Origin: Cytidiella melzeri | Lineage: Eukaryota > Basidiomycota > Agaricomycetes > Polyporales > Irpicaceae | Assembly: GCA_022592445.1 (NCBI GenBank) | Contig: JABYQR010000037.1 | Coordinates: forward strand, 145,691 to 209,690 | Direction of reading: 5' to 3' | Length of the DNA stretch: 64,000 nt | Shown here: piece by piece, positions 1-10,702 of the stretch | Position numbering within the stretch: position 1 is the first letter of the stretch | How the letters are laid out: every line of letters begins with the position of its first letter | Notes under the pieces: model-generated | Seen by the model: only the letters and a program-made list of their open reading frames with translations | What the model was told of the DNA's origin: nothing | Databases searched by the model: none | Translations under genes and position numbers: made by a program

Positions 1-52
1 AGTATGTGCACGAGTCAAAATGAGGGACGCAGACATAGAGACGACATGAATA

Positions 53-1837
53 TTAGTTAAATGAAGAGTTCCCGGGACTGAGCAAGAACGGCTGACGACG
101 GCCACTGCCCGAAGCCGGTGTGGGCGTTCCAGGGGTTGAAGGTTCACCATTCGGCCTCGCATACGCCGGAAGGGGGAAAGGGAATTGCGCCAGAGGTTGA
201 GTAAAGATGTGAGTCTCTTTCTTGCCGCAGCCGCTTCGGGTGCGCGTGCTTATGGGTCGGGGAACGAAAGGCTGTCGTACCTCGCTAGGCTGCACAGAAA
301 CGCCGATACGACCTACGAAAGGTAAACGGTTGGCCTGGTGAGGTAAGTATTGAGATGGCTGCTGCGACGATCCTTGTGGAGGCGGTGGCTGGGTCTTCTT
401 GACTAGCAATTTCAGATAGACAGAGTCGACGGTTTCCATAGCGGTAAACTTCTGGTTGAGACGCGCCATCCTCTCTCGCAAGACTGCATCCTCTGGATTG
501 GGCTCAGTCATCGTGCAAGCATCCATAGTACTTGGTTCCATGTCAGCTGTATCCACCGCACAGGATTGGAACTCGCGAGTTTCCTCCTGTACGCATGGGG
601 CAACTGGTGGCATTGTCTCTTCCTCACTCGTTTGGGTTGACATCTCGCTGGTGAGCCTAAGGGGAGGACATAGCGAGATGCCTAGTCCGCTGGCTAGAGA
701 GGAGGTACACTTCACGTCCGTTGTTGCGTCCATGAGAGATACGATTGAGGACGCGGATCCTGAGGGCTCGGATACCTCCTCGATTCGGGACAGAGAAACA
801 ATGCCAACCGGCTCCGGGGCGTTCTCTATTGCGCGGAGTATGCTACCAGTCACGCCAAGTCGTTGCGACAGCAGCAGGTTCAGACGCCAGAGGAACAGAA
901 TTCCAGTCAACAGTCGCCTCGTGCTCGAGTTGAAGCGACCCTTGGTGCGCTGAATGTACGTCACAAATTTCTTGCAGGCCCTCTCGCGGTCCTCCACCGA
1001 CTTCGTGTACTTCTGGTACCACGCTTGAGCAACCTGCTGGAATTCAGAGCGCTGTATGCTTCGTGCTTCCAGCTGAACATGGAGCAGGCCATTGGCATCC
1101 AAAGCGCGTATCAGCTGTCGTTGACAGTGGACCTTCTGCACCGATAGGATTTTCCACTGAGAGAATAAAGTGTTCTTAGACCGAAGAATCGGGCCCAAAC
1201 GTCCACTTAGATAACGAGCGAACCGGTAAAAGAAGACTAGAGCGAAGACTAGATAGCGAACGGCATCCTTGTATTTTTGTTCGGCCAATGAGAACTCCTC
1301 AACAAGAATGGCGTAGTCCCTCTGAGTTTGTGCCACGGTCGCATTGTCGTGCAAAGCTATCGTCTTATATTCGTCCAGCTGGTCAGCAAGTTGTTTCCGC
1401 ACATTCTCTTGCTCTTGTATCACCAGTAAAGACTGAGACTGTGTCGCTTGGGCAACTTCAAGATCGTTCGCCAGCCGCTCGGCAAGTCTTTCAGCTTTCT
1501 CTAGAGGTTGAGCCGCCTTTTGACGTTCTCTCCCGACATCTTCAGCATGGCGTCGCTTCTCATCCGAAATATTAGAGTGAAGTTCGGCGATATCTTCATT
1601 GTTCCTGGCAACGATGGTTTTGAGTTCCTCTTCTCGACTGAGAGCGTCACGAAGGCTGAAGTCGAGATCTGCGTTACGTCTTCGAAGACTTATGACTTCT
1701 GCTTTGGCACGAAGCAGGTCGACCTGCCTTCGGAAAGGCGATGTGTCCTGGATCTGAGAACTATCGAGAGCTTGCTGTTTCAGCATTGACTGAACTTCTT
1801 CTGTAGTCCGAAGCGCGAGTATCTGTATGCGGCACAT
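53..1837 (-). CDS. Coiled-coil protein of unknown function
   Basis: A single open frame of about 594 codons from the first in-frame ATG. The frame extends upstream to 1864, but only from a TTG, so an upstream exon is possible. The N-terminal half is rich in charged heptad-like segments (E/K/R/Q with regular Leu), as in a long coiled coil. Two short hydrophobic aromatic stretches (YLVFALVFFYRFARYL and LLTGILFLWRLNLLLS) interrupt it; they could be hydrophobic helices or membrane-associated hairpins. The C-terminal third is low-complexity, rich in Pro, Ser and Thr, and ends in a basic tail. I recognise no enzymatic motif. The function is unknown; a cytoskeletal or membrane-tethering scaffold is only a guess from shape. 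Confidence 0.6.
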   Translation of the reverse strand: MCRIQILALRTTEEVQSMLKQQALDSSQIQDTSPFRRQVDLLRAKAEVISLRRRNADLDFSLRDALSREEELKTIVARNNEDIAELHSNISDEKRRHAEDVGRERQKAAQPLEKAERLAERLANDLEVAQATQSQSLLVIQEQENVRKQLADQLDEYKTIALHDNATVAQTQRDYAILVEEFSLAEQKYKDAVRYLVFALVFFYRFARYLSGRLGPILRSKNTLFSQWKILSVQKVHCQRQLIRALDANGLLHVQLEARSIQRSEFQQVAQAWYQKYTKSVEDRERACKKFVTYIQRTKGRFNSSTRRLLTGILFLWRLNLLLSQRLGVTGSILRAIENAPEPVGIVSLSRIEEVSEPSGSASSIVSLMDATTDVKCTSSLASGLGISLCPPLRLTSEMSTQTSEEETMPPVAPCVQEETREFQSCAVDTADMEPSTMDACTMTEPNPEDAVLRERMARLNQKFTAMETVDSVYLKLLVKKTQPPPPQGSSQQPSQYLPHQANRLPFVGRIGVSVQPSEVRQPFVPRPISTRTRSGCGKKETHIFTQPLAQFPFPLPAYARPNGEPSTPGTPTPASGSGRRQPFLLSPGNSSFN

Positions 1838-1864
1838 CGATGAGCGTACCGTAAACGTTGTCAA

Positions 1865-2922
1865 GAGAAGGGGCGCACCTCAAGGGATTCTCTCAGCTTC
1901 AACTGAGTAGAAGAGGTCCAAACCGCCTTCGTTAGTCCACAGTACTTGCAAGACACCTCTAAAATGCGGAGAAGCGACTGCAGGACTTCATAGACTAAGC
2001 TGAGCCAGCTTCGAGCAATACGAGAACCTTGGAGAGACGTTTGAGATATCTATGGTGAAGCATTAGTATGTATACACACTTCTTACCCGCAACAAGACAA
2101 GCCACTGACCGCAGACGGGTACACCTCCTCGTACACGCAAAGGCATACCACGGAGACGAGGAAACATATCACTTGGAGGAGAACCATGTCGAACAGTTCT
2201 GCCACAGTTCAGCCACCCCAGATCAAATTAAGATAAATAGGAGAATAAAGGAGAAGAAAAGAGACGACAAAGACGTCGAGGAGTAGTGGAAGGGAGCAAG
2301 TTGAACTCGGAGCCCGCGGATATTGAACAAACTGAGGCCACGTGGGCTTCAAATTGCCTCTTTCGGTAGTGCACGCGTCTCGCCGCATGCCAGTGGGCCT
2401 CTCCTTGTTGCCTGCTATCACCTTCGTTATTCCTCCATGGTTAGTTATGCCACGTATGCAGGGTTCAGTGCAATCAAGCTGGCATGAACTCATGTCTATA
2501 TTGAACAGAGACTAGATGATGGTGACGCTGTTCACCCTAGTGCCGCCGTTCATCTACGCATGAGCTTCAACAGGTTCATCACTCAAGATGTATGCGCCGG
2601 TGAGTATATGTATACATCTTTCTACACCTTTCCTTCCACTGAACTTCAAGATTCAAGAGCAAAGCATCTCAGCCGAACATGGTATGCTATCTCACCTCCT
2701 TCTCTATGCTTCCACCTACGCAGCGTGATGCAACAGCAAACTCTGGTACGGGCCACATGCCTCGTGGTCACGAGGTCTCTCACAGAGCCCATGTACAATC
2801 TCCTTTGTCTCCACCTGTTGAGCACAATACGCCATTATTCACGGTATTAATACACCCATCCTCAGATCATGTCTTTTCAACAAGCTCACTGACCGTTTGT
2901 GTCCTCTCTGCTTTAGCGACGG
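1865..2922. other. Intergenic, no gene seen
   Basis: About 1 kb between two divergently oriented genes. Only short open frames without recognisable motifs are present. It probably holds both promoters. An ATG at 2872 opens a seven-codon frame; it could be a first exon or an upstream ORF of the next gene. Confidence 0.4.
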
Positions 2923-4204
2923 ATGTCCAGTCACAAACATGACGCTCACGAACTCTACCCTGACCCCGACCTCGAGCAGAAGCGCGTGGATGCGCTCAAT
3001 CGCGCGATCTCTTTACGACTCTCACGAACGCCTCCTATAGCCACGACAAGTAGCCTGTCAAAAGTGGTTAATGCCCAATGGCATCCGGGCCTCGACTTCA
3101 GGCAATCAGAAATGAATCGTCTTGCTGTGCTCACTTTATCAACGCGACAGGCACGTGTATCCACTGTTCTGCTTCGTATTGATCAGCGATAAACTGTGCG
3201 CCCGTCGCAGCAGGGAGGATGCAGCATAGATTGCAGAGAACAACCAAACACCGACAAAGAGGTAAACAAGACAAACAGGATATGGGAATGGCGGGAAGGG
3301 GTCAGAGTGAGCACACCACCAGCCTCTGAGGATCTAGAGGTGACTGGACGACCTATCGTTTGACGAGTATCATCCCTTACGCATCTCTATAGCCATTGCA
3401 AGAACCGTTGCCTCCGATTTCACCACCTCCCTTGGTGGCACGACCAGCCAATACGAAACGACGAATGTCCCATGTCCAATGGTATCCGCATCGTGATTTC
3501 ACAAAGTCAGAATTGGAACATTTGCGCTTGCTCACTGCAACTGCTCAACAGGCATGTGTACACGTTTCTCCGCTTAAGGTTGATTTCGTTTATGCGTTAT
3601 GGTTTAGCTCCCGAGAGCAGGGCCCTCGATTTCAGCTCCCGTGGTGGGAGGAGTACCTCCCGTATCGGCAGCACCCACCTTGGTGGTCGTGCAACCCCCA
3701 TTGGTAGCACCGCCTCCGGTAGTATCACCGCCCCCATCAGCAGCACCTCCGCCGGTGAAGAAAGATCGACAATGGTATTCATACGATCCATCATCTAAGC
3801 CAGGCCGACGCCGGAACACATTCAAAAAAGAAGGTCGACATCGTGCAGAAGCTTCAGAACCCGTTGTACAAAAGGAACCGGTACCGGAGCTCTGGAAATG
3901 CGTCCTGGCTAACTGCCCGTGTGGCAACATATCTTTCGCCACAAGCCAAGCGCTCAACGAGCACATGAACTCGTTTTATCTTCCCCGTTACCAATGTTCA
4001 GGCTGTGGAGGACTGTGGACGCATCTTGAGACCGCATTCGATCATGTTCGGGCTGGTCGCTGTCACATGTCGGATCCGCAATCCAGCGCGCATGTACCGG
4101 TTATATGCCTTTACGGAACCCCCGGTTACCACCACAAGGTGCTGCAGTATCCGCCTCAAGCAGCTCATAATCCAGTGGAAGAGTCGCAACGTAGTATAGA
4201 ATAA
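2923..4204 (+). CDS. Modular QW-D-F repeat protein with Cys/His-rich C-terminus
   Basis: Probably one spliced gene. Exon 1 (2923 to about 3154) encodes QWHPGLDF followed by a Leu-rich helix. An acceptor at 3391-3392 opens exon 2, which repeats the plan: Pro-rich linker, QWYPHRDF, then a similar helix ending LTATAQQACV. The frame at 3641-4204 supplies a longer Pro/Val-rich linker, a third degenerate copy (QWYSYDPSSKPG), and a C-terminal domain with CVLANCPCGN...LNEHMNSF...QCSGCGG...HVRAGRCH, which looks like paired C2H2-like zinc-binding segments. The donors after the first two modules lie at the same relative place, as expected from exon duplication. I do not recognise the family. The start is uncertain because a further 5' exon may exist. 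Confidence 0.45.
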
Positions 4205-4280
4205 TTCACACCGCCAATCAACATTATTTCAAGCCATTGAACCCTCCATGCAATATATGACGATCGTGACCAGTGGCCAC

Positions 4281-4463
4281 AACGACTGTGAGCGGCTGTT
4301 TTGCATCTAATATTTATGTCTGATAAGTACTTATCTGCATCCGCTCGAAGCCACCCCCTGTTGGAATCGCCACACCCAGTTCGGGCCATGATTGACCTGT
4401 ATATATACCCAGTTTTCTTGCACTACAACCGCAACCCGCTTTCGTCTCAACCTTCACGACATC
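4281..4463 (+). promoter_or_regulatory. Promoter of first PPxY membrane protein (duplicated)
   Basis: Holds a TATA-like CTGTATATATACCC about 65 bp before the ATG. Its upstream part (GACTGTGAGCGGCTGTTT, then TAATATTTATGTCTGATAAG, then ATCCGCTCGAAGCCACCC) recurs almost unchanged before the paralogue, so the control region was duplicated together with the gene. Confidence 0.5.
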
Positions 4464-4931
4464 ATGTCCTCGCTTTCAACACTACTGGTTATCAGCACAT
4501 TCACAGTGTCTGCTTGTGCGCAGTACAGCTATGGGGGCCCCTATAATTATAGTAGTCGGTGGTGGCGTCGGGGTGGCATAGTCGCAGGAGTAATCATTGG
4601 TCAGTGAAATGGAATGTTGGAACATAGTTTACAATCTAATCTGTCTGATGTCGCAGCTGTTATTATTGGCCTTTTTCTATGTTATTTGCTCTACACGGCG
4701 TGCCATCGACGTAGTAGAAGTGGGCAACAAGTGCTCCTCGCACCACCAAGATACCTCCATAGGAACAGCCCACCTCCCTCGTTCGCTGCGCCTATCGAAC
4801 CTCCACCGGCTTATCAAAGCAGTATCCGGAAGGACGCACCTGCGTACACTGCTGGGCCTGGTATGCCTCAGCCTTACGGTGCAATACACCCCGGTGGCTT
4901 TGCGCCGCCGCCAGGTTATCCGCCCCGCTAA
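4464..4931 (+). CDS. Small single-pass membrane protein with PPxY-type tail (copy A)
   Basis: Two exons (4464-4599 and 4657-4931) join in phase 1 through a 57-bp intron with GTCAGT donor and CAG acceptor, giving about 136 residues. The order is: N-terminal signal peptide ending near SACAQ; a short Tyr/Gly/Arg-rich ectodomain; one hydrophobic segment (GIVAGVIIG continuing into AVIIGLFLCYLLYTAC); a basic stop-transfer (HRRSRSG); and a Pro-rich cytosolic tail with PPPAY and DAPAY, ending FAPPPGYPPR. This layout resembles fungal RCR-type proteins, whose PY motifs recruit WW-domain ubiquitin ligases such as Rsp5. That role is inferred from layout only. It has a close tandem paralogue 940 bp downstream. 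Confidence 0.75.
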
Positions 4932-5188
4932 GGGGTGCAGCACAGCCTGCGTATGCGATCTTGTCTCTGAACCATAGCGCGCATTTTCATTCTAGTATGC
5001 ACTGCATAGAATGCTTGTCCATTATTTCCATGAATCAACGATACCCATGCACAAGTGATACACGATTCCCTGAATGACCCCCATCCACCGAACTTTGTAA
5101 TGTAATGATGCCCCCTAGCACTCCATTTCGAATTTGTTCAACGCCATTTTATATTATGATTGTAATAATTGCATGATTGAGTGCAGAA

Positions 5189-5403
5189 ACGACTGTGGGC
5201 GGCTGTTTGCTTTCCATTTAATATTTACGTTTGATAAGTAGTTATGTGTATCCGCTTGAAGCCACCCGCTGTCGGCATCGTCATCATCGTCGACATCGTC
5301 ATTACACTCCTCCACCACCTAGTTCGGCCATGAGTGACCTACATATACACAGTTTCTTGCAACCACAGCCGCACTTCACTCTCGCCTCGACCCTCACGAT
5401 ATC
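5189..5403 (+). promoter_or_regulatory. Promoter of second PPxY membrane protein
   Basis: Repeats the upstream block of copy A (GACTGTGGGCGGCTGTTT, TAATATTTACGTTTGATAAG, ATCCGCTTGAAGCCACCC), followed by a CATCGTCATCATCGTCGA microsatellite-like stretch that is absent from copy A. The TATA-like element is CTACATATACAC, weaker than in copy A. Confidence 0.45.
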
Positions 5404-5872
5404 ATGTTCCCGCTATCAGCACTGTTGGTTATCAGCACATTCGCAGTGTCCGCCTTCGCGCAGTACACCAATGGCAGCCCGTATTATAGTAGTCGGCGGC
5501 GGATTGGCGGTGGCGTAATCGGAGGAATAGTCGTTGGTTAGTACCATGAAACGATGGAACACTGTTGACGATCTAATTTCTAATTTCGCAGCTGTTATTG
5601 CTGGCCTTTTACTATGCTGCTTGCTTTCAATGGCATGCCGTCGACGTAGAAGAGGGCAACAGATGCTCCCCGCACCACCAGGATACTTCCGCAGGAATGG
5701 ACCGCCTCCCTCGTTCGCAGCGCCTACTGAACCTCCTCCGGCTTATCAAGGTGGTGGCTTCCGGAAGGACGCACCTGCTTACAACAACACCTCTGGACCT
5801 GGTATGCCTCAGCCCTACGGCGCACCACAGCCTGGTGGCTTTGCACCGCCCCCAGGCTCTCCGCCCCGCTAA
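5404..5872 (+). CDS. Small single-pass membrane protein with PPxY-type tail (copy B)
   Basis: Tandem paralogue of the gene 940 bp upstream, with the same two-exon structure (5404-5536 and 5592-5872, phase 1, CAG acceptor) and about 137 residues. Signal peptide (cleavage likely after SAFA), a short Arg/Gly ectodomain, one membrane helix (AVIAGLLLCCLLSMAC), an RRRRRG stop-transfer, and a tail with PPPAY, KDAPAY and FAPPPGSPPR. Intron position and tail motifs are the same as in copy A. The main differences are a GGGF insertion and an NNTSGPG stretch in the tail. As for copy A, a WW-ligase adaptor role is an inference from the PY motifs. Confidence 0.75.
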
Positions 5873-6321
5873 GGTCTGCAAGACAATATGCGTACGCAAT
5901 TTTCTGCCTCTGAACCATCGGCAACATTCTCATTTCGTGTCCGTTCACATAGAATGCACATCAATTTCACGAACAAACGATACCCATTGATACACGACTT
6001 TTTGAATGACATACATCCCTTGGACTTTGTACTGTAAACATGTTCACTTGCGATCGCACCCGCAGCATCCCGGATCCCCGACTTTGTTCGACGCCAGTTT
6101 ATTGTAAATTCGCTCATCTATTCCACGCATTATCTGTTCCTTACAGTAGAACACACGCTACTGCCGAATATCATGTAATTTCTGCGTGTGTATGCACCTA
6201 ACGAAAAGCTGAAGTACTGTGGCACAGAGTATATATATTCGCTGTACAAAAATCGGCCAAACCTACGGCTACAATGCGATCAAGGATACAGCAAGATGAC
6301 TACGGTCTTGGGCTTGTCAAT
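5873..6321. other. Convergent 3' intergenic region
   Basis: Lies between the 3' ends of copy B (+) and HGH1 (-). It probably holds both polyadenylation regions. A TATATATATTCG at about 6228 has no credible downstream gene. No gene seen. Confidence 0.4.
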
Positions 6322-7974
6322 TTAAACCTCTACAATCATGTCATCCTCGTCATCATTGACTGCCTCAATTTTGGCACCATCCTCGACATGATGCTCTTCA
6401 CCGTCCTTCCGCGTATGCTCCGTCTCATCGCGCTTCAAGTAATTGACCAACCGCTCGACATGCTCAATCACCTCGTCTTCCCTCTCGTTTTCGTGCAATG
6501 CACGGATCACCTCATACACTCCATGCGCTCGGAGATACTCACGACCCCAAAACGTCGTGCAGAATAATAGCAGCGTCTCTATGTGAGTGAGGCGGATGAC
6601 GGTATCCGGTTCGCGCTTCTTCGTAGCCGGTAAAAACTGTAGTGCGTCTGGGAGAAGCTCTTGAGCCTGTGAGAATGTAAGATGTAAGCATCAAGTCGGC
6701 GTAGTGATCGTTATAGAGACATACGTCTAGATCGAACTCTTCGGGCCCCGCGAGAGGTAGAAGCAGATAAGGTAGCAAGTTAATGCCGGGGGCCTTTACA
6801 TCTGACGGAGGGACAGCAACCTGCTCAGTGTCAGGCGATAGCATTGCTTTGTGGGCTTCTTTTCGGAATGCACAGTTCCTAGTACTCCGTTTAGTCTATG
6901 TTCAGGCGCAGAGTGTTGAGATGAGCTGACTTCATTACAGATGCAATTCCTCCTCGCCGAATTGTGTCCTTATGCTCGGTAAAGACGAGAAGCTTCACGA
7001 GCGGATACTCCAGGACTCCTTTTGATTCAAAAGGATCAGAAAGCCGTGGTGTCAAGAAGAATATGCGCCCAGGAGGAGCCTAATCGTATCATGTATGCTG
7101 CTCGTCACTTTCTTGCGCGTAAAGGAAAGCGATAGATACTCACGATGCTGATATTCGCGAACACACTTGACAAGAAGTGTAGGCTTGCTTTTCGGGGTCG
7201 CTTGGACGGATCTCCTTGTCCGTCTACCGCCGCACCTTGCACAAATGCTTCGAGCAACAGGGGTAATGCCAGAACCTCCTGTGCATCGCCGGAGGGGTAT
7301 GGGACTGGGGCTGAGCATGTACCGGAACGAGAGTTGACGGGGTAATAGGATGTTGATGAGTTTGGGTCCGGAAGGATGGATACCTTCATCGATAATAATG
7401 TAGCAGCTGTAGATGGTGTAGAGGTGATGTTCGAGAGTATCATCGAAGCAAGATCGGCGAGGGTAGCTTGGGGATGCTGAACATAGCCAACGTCTGTTAG
7501 CATCTGCTTTGAGTATGCGGAACTTAGTGAAGCTTACAAGGATGTATGATACCAGAAAATTGAGGAAGGACTTTTCTGACAGGGATGAGGAGACCAGAGA
7601 GTTATCTGATAGGTTGACCAGTGCTCTGAACGCATCGTGAGCAGTTGCCTGTGGGAACATGAAAGATCCCGAACGACATTCGAACCATCGTAGAGGACTC
7701 ACTAGCTGATCTCTGCATAGAATTTTGAGATCTCGAATAACTTCGTTGTCTTGTACTCCCTGCAATCCACCCCCTCGCAAGCCGGCGAGGAATACATTCC
7801 GGTGTGGTGAGTCTTTTGGTGTATGTCCCAGTAGATTTGATAGAGCAACCTGACGGACCTGCGGATTTCGGTCTCGCAAAAAAGGTAAAAGCTGCACATC
7901 TCTAGGGTATGAGGACTATGTCGGCACATTGTGACGAGACTGACCTCCCGCAAGAGCTGTTCCTGGTTCGACAT
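6322..7974 (-). CDS. HGH1: HGH1 homologue, eEF2-folding cochaperone
   Basis: Seven exons, all joined in phase 0: 7974-7945, 7891-7703, 7648-7538, 7503-7144, 7079-6939, 6895-6725 and 6666-6322, giving about 448 residues. Family signatures are an N-terminal armadillo-like repeat (LLPFLRDRNPQVRQVALSNL), the DUF383 region (ALVNLSDNSLV), an RRGG-x-A-S...RNCAF segment, the hallmark LLPYLLLPLAGPEEF, and DALQFLPATKKREPD followed by a C-terminal helical repeat. The end is acidic (NDDEDDMIVEV). In yeast, Hgh1 works with the TRiC chaperonin to fold translation elongation factor 2; the same cytosolic role is expected here. It shares a 250-bp divergent promoter with SPT20. Confidence 0.9.
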
Positions 7975-8224
7975 TTTAGGAGCAAGTTTATGGGCGTTAC
8001 CACATAATAGTAGTACATGCAATGACCATACTGCTAATAATGATTACGTAACTGAGTGAGCATGTCGACCTTCCTCAATAGGCAGTGCGTTAACGCAGCA
8101 TCCGACGTCGACCACGGGCCACCGAGTCGCAACTGCAACGACAGCACGCAGAGTACTGGTGTTGGTGGCGGGAATCCAGCAGCGCACACTTACCGCACTC
8201 CTATGCATTGAGCCTGGAGGTAGG
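7975..8224. promoter_or_regulatory. Divergent promoter HGH1 / SPT20
   Basis: The two start codons are 250 bp apart on opposite strands. No clear TATA box is seen on either side, as is common for housekeeping genes. Confidence 0.5.
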
Positions 8225-10702
8225 ATGGCCGCCTACAACATAACGAGGTTCGTTGCAGAGCTCTTAGACGAACATAGAGACTCTCCTCCGTCATTCGCGA
8301 TACAACTCTATCCGGAACACTGGACGCTGAATGGGGGATCCAAGTTCATGTACAACAGCCCAGTTGCAGTGCGTACCTACAGCGTGTCATCAAGTTGCTG
8401 TGCTAATCATGCGTATGTAGACTATATTAGACGATGTTCGCGCCCAGCGCATACCCACGGACTTCCTCGAGCTATGCGACGCAGCAGGACTGCCTTTCTA
8501 CGATGGTGAGCTGTACGCCACCTTCACACCACCTCTGTCACCTCATTGCTATGTCCCCCTCACCACAGGTTGCATGATTGTTGAACTTCTTGACTATCGA
8601 CCACCTAAGGGCAAAGACCCTCTCCTAGAAGAGCCAATCTGTTCTCATGTAGTCCTAAGCCCCACTGGCGAGTCGCTTTGGCAAGACTTGTGCCTGCTCA
8701 ACCAGAAATCGGGGTCGCTGTGGACGGACAAGGAGGCATTAGAGGTTGAGGCGAAGATAGTAGTAAGTAGACAATTTATAGGTGCCACGATACCGTAAGT
8801 TTACGCTTATGTAGATGGCGGCATCTCCACCACTATGCCTAGACCCTGATCCCAGACTGACTCGCGTCGCCAACAACCTTCTCCGCGTATCCGTGCCGGC
8901 CACCCCTTTGTCGTTGAAACGGAAGGCTGCTGCGATGGAGCAGGAAGAGGAAGAAAGCGAGAAGGCAAGAAGGATAAAGATCATGCAATACATGAACCCA
9001 CGAGTCAGCAGGTCAACAGCACCGAGGTAAGACTTCCGCAGATTTGCTTCTTCAAGCGCACAACAAACTAAATATCCACACAGTTACCGTGTCCTAGAAA
9101 TAGTCGAGAAGATCCGCCGTCAGCGAGCTCAGCTTTCGGCCCAGAGCTCGCAGTCTGCTCTTCCTGGCTCTACGCCTGTGGCTCCGTCGAAGTTTGGTGC
9201 TCCTCAGCTGCCGTTAGTATCGGCCGGACCTTCATCTTCACCTGTCCCGGCACCAACCCCAGTAGCTGCTGCTCTTGTCAACGGTAATGTCAATGGTGTA
9301 CCGCAGAGGAGGAATACCCCTGTTCCCTCTGTCAAGCCTGCTTCCTCTCCCGCCCCTACAACGACCTCGTCCACACCTGTTCCTTTGCCTACAAATGGAA
9401 CCACATCAATACCTCCGACAGCACCTGCAGTCGCTGCGAATACCACCAGGTTTCAAACACCTCGTCCGCCATCTGCCGCCCCTTCAGCCATTCCCCCGCA
9501 CATGCAGCCGATGTACGCTGGCTCTACACCACGAATGCTCAACACCCCTCCGCCACCTGTACAACGACCGCCATCTGCGATCGCTAACAGTGTTGTCTCT
9601 AGCCCAGTGCAACGGCCGGCATCTACCTCGCAGCCACTACGGCAGACCCCGCGACAAGCTCCTGCTGTACTCCCTCGTCAACCCCCGCAACAAGCAACAA
9701 ACTCGCCTCAGCGTCAGCACGTGCAAACGGCACAGCCTGTTCAGTCGCAAGTCCCACAGCAGCCGCAACAATCACAGCTTCCGGTCTTCAACAACGCCGT
9801 GACGAATGTCTTCCTACAGCAAGCTGCACAAGCCGTTAAGCACATGAAGAAAGTGAGGTTATATGTTGTGACCATTGACCCATTGAGACTTACCAATGCC
9901 TTCCATCTAGCCTGGTCAGAATATCTCGCCTGCTGTACAGCAACAGATGATGCAAGTTTATATGCGCCAAGCTCAGCAGCATGCTCAAGCACAAGCACAA
10001 GCACATGCGCATGCACAGTCGCAAGCGCAAGCGGTTCAGAATGGTCGAGTACCGACGCCTTCACAGGCCCAGCAACCTGTCCGGTCACCCGCGCCACAAG
10101 GATTGCAAACACCACAGCCGCCACAGCAGCAGCAGGCTCGTAGTAGTCCGCACGGTACTGCTGCCACTCCTGTGCTCACAACCCAGCAGCTTGCTCAGGT
10201 ACAGGCACACCAGATGGCAGCGCAACATCAGCCACATGCGCCACCTCAGCAGCAACAGCAGCAGCCACATAGCTTTACTTACCCAATGGGCCAGGCTCAA
10301 GCCCAGTTCAATGTCTCCCAGCATGGTCAACATCTACGCCCTGTTATTCATGGTCAACATGCTATGTTAGCACACCAGTATCAGGCGGGTGTTCAGCAGC
10401 AAGCTCAGCAAGGTCAAGACCAGATGCAGCACCAGGGTCAAGGACAACCGCAGCCGCAACCCCAATCTCAAGCGCAGGCGCAGGTGCAGGCTCAGCAGAT
10501 GCAGCAAATGATGGCGCAGTATGGGTACCAGATGCAGATGAACATGCAGGGGCGTGTCCCTCAGAACGCGTATTCGTGGCCTGTCAATGTGAACATGGCG
10601 AGGAATATGCAGATGGCGAACGCGAATATGGTGGGGCACCAGTTGCAGCTGGCGAATATCGCTGCTGCTGCTTCTCAGACGGGCAAGCCTGCTGGGTCGT
10701 GA
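8225..10702 (+). CDS. SPT20: Spt20-like SAGA complex subunit
   Basis: Six exons (8225-8368, 8421-8505, 8569-8762, 8815-9026, 9084-9852, 9941-10702), all junctions keeping frame, about 721 residues. The N-terminus is the Spt20 domain: YNITRFVAELLDEHRDSPPSF, LYPEHWTLN, then TILDDVRAQRIPTDFLEL, GLPFYDGCMIVELLDYR and the VVLSPTGESLW region. An acidic/basic helix (EQEEEESEKARRIK) follows. The C-terminal half is a long Pro/Ser/Thr tract, then a Gln-rich tract with QAQAQ repeats, typical of coactivator subunits. Spt20 keeps SAGA, the histone acetyltransferase coactivator, structurally intact. The open frame continues upstream of the chosen ATG, but MAAYNITRF matches where the conserved domain begins. 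Confidence 0.88.

Noticed and set aside
456..953. 165-codon ORF on the plus strand
   Set aside because: Antisense to the long coiled-coil frame, with no motif.
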